From the NCBI GenBank assembly GCA_964393005.1, contig CAYMRR010000002.1, forward strand, positions 1 to 43,973: DNA of 43,973 bases, in the 5' to 3' direction. The DNA is from UBA5272 sp964393005. Lineage in GTDB: Bacteria > Patescibacteriota > Minisyncoccia > Phycocordibacterales > UBA5272. Shown here piece by piece: positions 40,304 to 43,973 of the stretch. How positions within the stretch are numbered: position 1 is the first letter of the stretch; the number at the start of each line of letters is the position of its first letter. The notes under the pieces were generated by a model that ran no database searches, was not told the origin of the DNA, and was given only the letters and a program-made list of their open reading frames with translations. A program made the position numbers and the translations under genes.

Positions 40304-40349
40304 AAATAAAAACTTTATTCTATAGTAGAATAAAGTTTTTATTTTTCTT
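40304..40349 (+). terminator. Terminator after the 39846 gene
   Basis: A 19-bp perfect stem (40304-40322 with 40326-40344) followed by a T-run. Confidence 0.85.
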
Positions 40350-40377
40350 TAAATTAAAAGGAAGTAATGCTATAATG

Positions 40378-40386
40378 TTTTATATA
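40378..40386 (+). promoter_or_regulatory. Extended -10 promoter of the 40403 gene
   Basis: TGCTATAAT, 16 bases before ATG 40403. Confidence 0.5.
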
Positions 40387-40402
40387 ATTTAAAATAAGAA
40401 AT

Positions 40403-40651
40403 ATGGAATTAATTGATACAACAGCTGCTGTTATATTTGAAGAGTTTTTTAATCCTGCTATTTATTTAGTCTCTACAGCATGCTTTGTTTGGTTTTTATA
40501 TGGTGTAGCCAATTTTATTTGGGCAAAATATAATTCAGAAGAAGAAGGTATTAAAAATGGAAAAAGGCATATGTTGTGGGGGATTATAGGTTTAATTATT
40601 ATATTTTCAGCAAGTGCCATATTTAATCTTATTACTAGTTTGGTTAGTTAG
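40403..40651 (+). CDS. Small two-helix membrane protein of the same cluster (hypothetical)
   Basis: 82 residues without a cleavable signal. Helices at about 18-40 and 57-80 are joined by AKYNSEEEGIKNGKRH. The second helix begins HMLWGIIGLIIIF, echoing the MLWGLIALF signature of the cluster, but the rest diverges (SASAIFNLITSLVS). It is probably a distant paralogue. glyS starts 12 bp after it and may be co-transcribed. Confidence 0.65.
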   Translation: MELIDTTAAVIFEEFFNPAIYLVSTACFVWFLYGVANFIWAKYNSEEEGIKNGKRHMLWGIIGLIIIFSASAIFNLITSLVS

Positions 40652-40663
40652 AATTTAAAAGTT

Positions 40664-42103
40664 ATGAAGAAAGAAAAAGAACAAAATGCATTGATGCAAG
40701 AAATGGTAGCTTTTTTAAAAAGTAGAGGTTTTGTATTTCAATCTAGTGAAATATACGGAGGTTTTAATGGGGTTTATGACTATGGACATTATGGGTATTT
40801 ACTTTTAGAAAATATTAAAAAAGCTTGGATGAAAAGTATGATACAAGAAAGAGAAGATGTGTATGCATTAGATTCTGGTATTTTCATGCATCCAGAGACA
40901 TGGAGAGCTTCAGGACATATAGATACTTTTAATGATCCGCAAGTAGATTGTAAAAACTGTAAGACCAGATTTAGAGCGGATCATTTATTAGAAAAATTTG
41001 GTATAAATGCTGATAAACAAAGTCTTGAATTTATAAATAGAGAATTAGATAAATTAAGAAAAGAGAAAAAACTAATTTGTGAAAATTGTGGCAAAGCAGA
41101 ACTTACTGAAGCCAAAGTCTTTTCTCTTATGGTAAAAAGTAATTTAGGTTCTCCGACTGATGCTCTTTCTGAAGAAAATGTAGTCTATTTGAGACCAGAA
41201 TCTTGTGGGGGTATTTATTTGCAATATAAAAATACTTTAGATTCTTTGCATCCAAAAATGCCTTTTGGCATAGCCCAAATCGGTAAAGCTTTTCGTAATG
41301 AAATAGTTACTAAGCAATTTGTATTTCGAACTAGAGAGTTTGAACAAATGGAAATGCAATATTTTTATAATCCAAAAGATTTTAACGGAGATGCTACAAA
41401 AGAATACTATGATTATTGGAAAAAAATAAGAATGGATTTCTATTTAGATTATGGAATTAAAAAAGAGAGTCTAAAATGGTATAAGCATGATAAATTAGCT
41501 CATTATGCAAGCGATGCTTATGATATAGAATATAAATATAAAATGCTCGGAGGGGATTTTAAAGAAGTGGAAGGTATACATGCAAGAGGAAATTGGGATC
41601 TTTCTCAGCATTCTAAGTTTTCAGGAAAAGATTTATCTTATTTTGATGAAATAAATAAAGAGAGATTTATTCCTCACATTATAGAAACTTCAGCTGGAGT
41701 AGCTCGATCTATGTTAGCTTTTGTGGACAACGCCTATACTAAAGAAGATTTAGGGGAGAAAGACGGTAAAAAAGAAGAAAGAATAGTTTTAAAATTAGAT
41801 AAAAGACTTTCTCCTGTAAAAGTGGCAGTATTTCCCCTTATGAAAAAAGAAGAATTAATGCTACCAGCTAAAGATGTTTGGAAATCTCTTTCTCGAAAAT
41901 ATTTTACAGAATTTGATGTTTCTGGAAGTATAGGTAAAAGATATAGAAGGCAAGATGAAATAGGTACACCGTATTGTATAACTTTTGATTATGATAGTTT
42001 GGAAGATGGTACTGTTACTGTTAGAGATAGAGATAGTATGAAGCAAGAAAGAGTAAAAATAGGAGATTTAGATAATTATTTACAAGAAAAATTAGGTTTT
42101 TAA
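40664..42103 (+). CDS. glyS: Glycyl-tRNA synthetase, homodimeric type
   Basis: Class II synthetase charging tRNA-Gly. The eukaryote/archaea/Gram-positive-type sequence is clear: RGFVFQSSEIYGGFNGVYDYGHYG, the metal-binding CKNC...CENC pairs (near residues 97-146), motif 2 FRTREFEQMEMQYF, and the C-terminal anticodon domain (VKVAVFPLMKKEELMLPAKDVW ... YRRQDEIGTPYCITFDYDSLEDGTVTVRDRDSM). 479 residues is normal. rpmG and rplY follow on the same strand, but rpmG has its own promoter. Confidence 0.95.
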   Translation: MKKEKEQNALMQEMVAFLKSRGFVFQSSEIYGGFNGVYDYGHYGYLLLENIKKAWMKSMIQEREDVYALDSGIFMHPETWRASGHIDTFNDPQVDCKNCKTRFRADHLLEKFGINADKQSLEFINRELDKLRKEKKLICENCGKAELTEAKVFSLMVKSNLGSPTDALSEENVVYLRPESCGGIYLQYKNTLDSLHPKMPFGIAQIGKAFRNEIVTKQFVFRTREFEQMEMQYFYNPKDFNGDATKEYYDYWKKIRMDFYLDYGIKKESLKWYKHDKLAHYASDAYDIEYKYKMLGGDFKEVEGIHARGNWDLSQHSKFSGKDLSYFDEINKERFIPHIIETSAGVARSMLAFVDNAYTKEDLGEKDGKKEERIVLKLDKRLSPVKVAVFPLMKKEELMLPAKDVWKSLSRKYFTEFDVSGSIGKRYRRQDEIGTPYCITFDYDSLEDGTVTVRDRDSMKQERVKIGDLDNYLQEKLGF

Positions 42104-42111
42104 TGTTATAT

Positions 42112-42140
42112 TTGCAAAAAAAGCTAAAATATAGTATGAT
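42112..42140 (+). promoter_or_regulatory. rpmG promoter
   Basis: -35 TTGCAA (42112-42117), 17-bp spacer, -10 TATGAT (42135-42140), 22 bases before the rpmG start. Confidence 0.6.
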
Positions 42141-42162
42141 TTTTTAATCATTTAATAAAAAT

Positions 42163-42318
42163 ATGGCTCAAGATAAATTAATTAAACTAAGAAATAAAGA
42201 TACTGGTACAACTTATTACACCAGAAAGAATAAAAAGAAGGTTACTAGAAAAATCGAGCTTAAAAAGTATGACAATAAGCTTAGAAAGCATGTAGTCTTT
42301 AAAGAAGCTAAAAAATAA
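42163..42318 (+). CDS. rpmG: 50S ribosomal protein L33 (bL33), cysteine-free
   Basis: A 51-residue basic ribosomal protein found by reading the gap between glyS and rplY. The family pattern is LIKLRNKDTGTTYYTRKNKK, then ELKKYDNKLRKHVVFKEAKK. The paired CxxC zinc ligands of many L33 proteins are absent, so this is the zinc-independent form. It lies 6 bp upstream of rplY, likely as one transcript. Confidence 0.93.
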   Translation: MAQDKLIKLRNKDTGTTYYTRKNKKKVTRKIELKKYDNKLRKHVVFKEAKK

Positions 42319-42324
42319 TAAAAT

Positions 42325-42927
42325 ATGTTAGTACTAAATTTTACAAATAGAAATAAAAGAGAAAATAAAGAAGGAATGTTAAAAGCTGTTTTTTATGGCG
42401 CAAAACAAGAATCTGTGGCCATTTTTGTAGACAAAATAGCTTTTGAGAAAGTATATAGAGAGGCCGGACAAACTTCAGTTATAAGTTTAGAAGGAGAAGG
42501 GAAAAAGTATCAAGTTATTGTAAAAGATATTTCTTATGACCCTGTAAAATATTTACCTAATCATGTAGATTTTTATACAGTAGAAAAAGGAGTAAAAATT
42601 GATGCTTTAATACCTCTTGTATTTATTGGAGTTTCTGAAGGAGTTAAAACTTTAGGAGGTAATCTTGTAAAAGTGATGCATGAGCTTCCAGTAGAAGCAG
42701 AAGCAAGCAAGCTCCCTAGAGAAATAGAAGTAGATATTTCTGTATTAGATAGTTTAGATTCTGTTATTAAGGCTGGAGACATTAAACTTCCATCTGGAGT
42801 ATCTTTATTCCGTACAGAAGAAGATGAAATTGTAGCTTCTATAATAGAAGCTAAAGAAGAAGAAGAGAGCGAGGCGGCAGATATAGATAGTATAGAAGTA
42901 GAAGCCAAAGGAAAAAAAGAGGAATAA
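42325..42927 (+). CDS. rplY: 50S ribosomal protein L25/CTC (bL25)
   Basis: Binds 5S rRNA. The N-terminal L25 domain (NRNKRENKEGMLKAVFYGAKQESVAIFVDKIAFEKVYREAGQTSVISLE) is followed by the CTC-type beta domain (PLVFIGVSEGVKTLGGNLVKVMHELPVEAEASKLPREIEVDISVLD). The Glu-rich tail after residue 175 is poorly conserved. 200 residues is typical for the long CTC form. It is co-directional with rpmG and closed by a perfect palindromic terminator. Confidence 0.93.
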   Translation: MLVLNFTNRNKRENKEGMLKAVFYGAKQESVAIFVDKIAFEKVYREAGQTSVISLEGEGKKYQVIVKDISYDPVKYLPNHVDFYTVEKGVKIDALIPLVFIGVSEGVKTLGGNLVKVMHELPVEAEASKLPREIEVDISVLDSLDSVIKAGDIKLPSGVSLFRTEEDEIVASIIEAKEEEESEAADIDSIEVEAKGKKEE

Positions 42928-42950
42928 TTAATATATTTTTGTTTTTTAGA

Positions 42951-42990
42951 AATTAACACTCCCGTAAACTAGTTTACGGGAGTGTTAATT
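42951..42990 (+). terminator. 40-bp perfect palindrome, rplY terminator
   Basis: Bases 42951-42970 are exactly complementary to 42971-42990, with a CACTCCCG / CGGGAGTG core. AT-rich sequence follows. Confidence 0.8.
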
Positions 42991-42995
42991 TTAAA

Positions 42996-43023
42996 TTGAA
43001 GTGATTTTTTAGCATGATATACT
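42996..43023 (+). promoter_or_regulatory. Promoter of the murein lytic gene
   Basis: TTGAAG (42996-43001), 16-bp spacer, TATACT (43018-43023) within extended TGATATACT. The ATG is only 8 bases downstream of the -10. Confidence 0.5.
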
Positions 43024-43031
43024 TTTAAAGT

Positions 43032-43973
43032 ATGAAGAAAAAGAATTTTTTGAAAGATTTTTTAATATGGTCTTTTATTTTTGTTTTGGTTTTTGGTTTT
43101 TTAGCTAATAATACTAAAATCTCTAGAGCAGAAACAAAAGAAGAAGAAAAGATTCGCTTAGAAGCAGAGCTTGAAGAACTTAAAAAGCAAATAGCAGAGC
43201 AGGAAAAGATAATTTCTACTACTCAAGAAAAGTCTGCAAGCCTCTCTAGAGATATTACCTATCTTCAGTCTCAAATAAATAAAAAACAATTAGAAATTAA
43301 ACAGATAGATAATAACCTCACTACGCTATCTAATCAAATATCAGACAAAAACTCTGAACTAAAAGAACTTGATAATAATTTAGTAAAAAAGAAGGAGGTT
43401 TTAGCAAAAGCTATGAGAGACATTAATTCTTTTGATGGTATTAATTCTTTGCTAGCTATTTTACTTGATAATAAAACTATTTCTGAGTTTTTCGAAGAAG
43501 TAGATAGAGTAGTCTTTTTGCAAGAAGCTATAAATAAAAATTTAGATGAAATACGAGGTATTAGTAATAAAGTTTTAGAAGTAAAAAATAGCCTAGAAGA
43601 AGATAAAGACACTCAGCTTATTCTAAAAGATCAGCAAAAGTCTGAACAAAGAAAAATAGATGCGGCCAAAACAGAAACAAATTCTCTTCTTAAAAAAACA
43701 GAGAATGACGAAAAAGAATATAAGAGACAATTGGCTGCTTATGAAGCAAGAGCAGCAGAAATTAGAGCTGCCCTCTTTCCATTTACTGCTGCAGCAGGAG
43801 CAAACCCTATACCTTTTGGTGATGCTTTAAAGTTTGCAGAAAGAGCAGAAGCTAGAACAGGAACACCTGCAGCTTTAGTGTTAGCTATCTTGAAGCAAGA
43901 GTCTGCACTGGGTGCTAATGTAGGGAAATGTTATTTGTCTGACACAGTATCAGGAAAATCTTATAATGTAGAT
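43032..43973 (+). CDS. Exported coiled-coil protein with lytic transglycosylase-like C-terminus (partial)
   Basis: 314 residues are readable before the window ends in an open frame. A signal peptide (about 1-33, ISRAET) is followed by a long coiled coil (about 36-245) of the EnvC/CwlO type (LEAELEELKKQIAEQEKI...LQSQINKKQLEIKQIDNN), then ALKFAERAEARTGTPAALVLAILKQESALGANVGKC. That segment matches the start of a lysozyme-fold lytic transglycosylase, with Glu290 as the likely catalytic acid. It probably cleaves or regulates cleavage of peptidoglycan outside the membrane. The 3' end, with the rest of the catalytic domain, is outside the window. Confidence 0.75.
   Translation, partial: MKKKNFLKDFLIWSFIFVLVFGFLANNTKISRAETKEEEKIRLEAELEELKKQIAEQEKIISTTQEKSASLSRDITYLQSQINKKQLEIKQIDNNLTTLSNQISDKNSELKELDNNLVKKKEVLAKAMRDINSFDGINSLLAILLDNKTISEFFEEVDRVVFLQEAINKNLDEIRGISNKVLEVKNSLEEDKDTQLILKDQQKSEQRKIDAAKTETNSLLKKTENDEKEYKRQLAAYEARAAEIRAALFPFTAAAGANPIPFGDALKFAERAEARTGTPAALVLAILKQESALGANVGKCYLSDTVSGKSYNVD

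Noticed and set aside
1..43973. UGA read as glycine, as in Gracilibacteria/SR1
   Set aside because: Conserved proteins are complete under the standard bacterial code and no in-frame TGA is seen; only avoidance of TGA as a stop is supported.
1..43973. CRISPR arrays, insertion sequences, prophage or integrase sites
   Set aside because: No regular direct repeats with spacers, transposase or phage genes, or tRNA-flanking attachment repeats were found.

Overview
The window looks like chromosomal DNA of a Candidate Phyla Radiation (Patescibacteria) bacterium, most likely Parcubacteria/Paceibacteria. The evidence is low GC (about 30%), compact single-copy informational genes, start codons with little or no Shine-Dalgarno sequence, and CPR-type features: a cysteine-free L33, a DUF5652-like protein, an orphan solute-binding protein, many small signal-peptide/two-TM proteins, and rplK without a following rplA. 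All 46 genes whose stop I can see end in TAA or TAG and none in TGA. Two N runs (14303-14312 and 27911-28010) show that it is an assembled scaffold.

Layout. 1-2600: RluA-type pseudouridine synthase, L19, tRNA-Leu(GAG), tRNA-His(GTG) and a convergent thymidylate kinase. 2600-4700: thymidylate synthase facing a possible 47-residue four-cysteine protein and a histidine phosphatase. 4800-7000: a CPR-type membrane protein with an N-terminal three-helix domain, then a SIMPL protein. 7000-9500: secE, nusG, rplK and a ParB-like gene. 9500-15000: argS, then a T-box leader and an isoleucyl-tRNA synthetase gene that carries a complete histidine-phosphatase domain inside the synthetase. 15000-20550: recO, an exported Ig-like protein, an AI-2E-type permease, metG, tatD. 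20740-22760: rpsF, ssb, rpsR, ndk. 22790-22994: a probable independent structured RNA, 6S-like. 23000-25060: a beta-CASP ribonuclease and a LOG-fold protein. 25137-28465: infC-rpmI-rplT, a DUF5652-like gene, tmRNA and smpB, with two unknown genes between tmRNA and smpB. 28500-34800: ftsH, a degenerate metallo-beta-lactamase-like protein, gyrA, a methyltransferase. 34870-40650: the most unusual block, an orphan solute-binding protein followed by six small exported or membrane proteins, four of which share a two-TM module (VirB2/TrbC-like in layout) and two of which add wall-binding or cysteine-rich tails. 40660-42930: glyS, rpmG, rplY. 43032-end: a coiled-coil murein lytic enzyme cut by the window edge.

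Most of the window is core translation, RNA turnover and trans-translation. Accessory biology is concentrated in the 34.9-40.7 kb envelope cluster. One gene there (39321-39614) has a near-consensus promoter, a strong Shine-Dalgarno and higher GC, and probably makes an abundant product. The strongest oddities are the phosphatase-in-IleRS fusion, its T-box with a very short specifier hairpin, the envelope cluster, the 6S-like RNA, and a recurring extended -10 motif (TGNTATAMT) before at least 15 genes.
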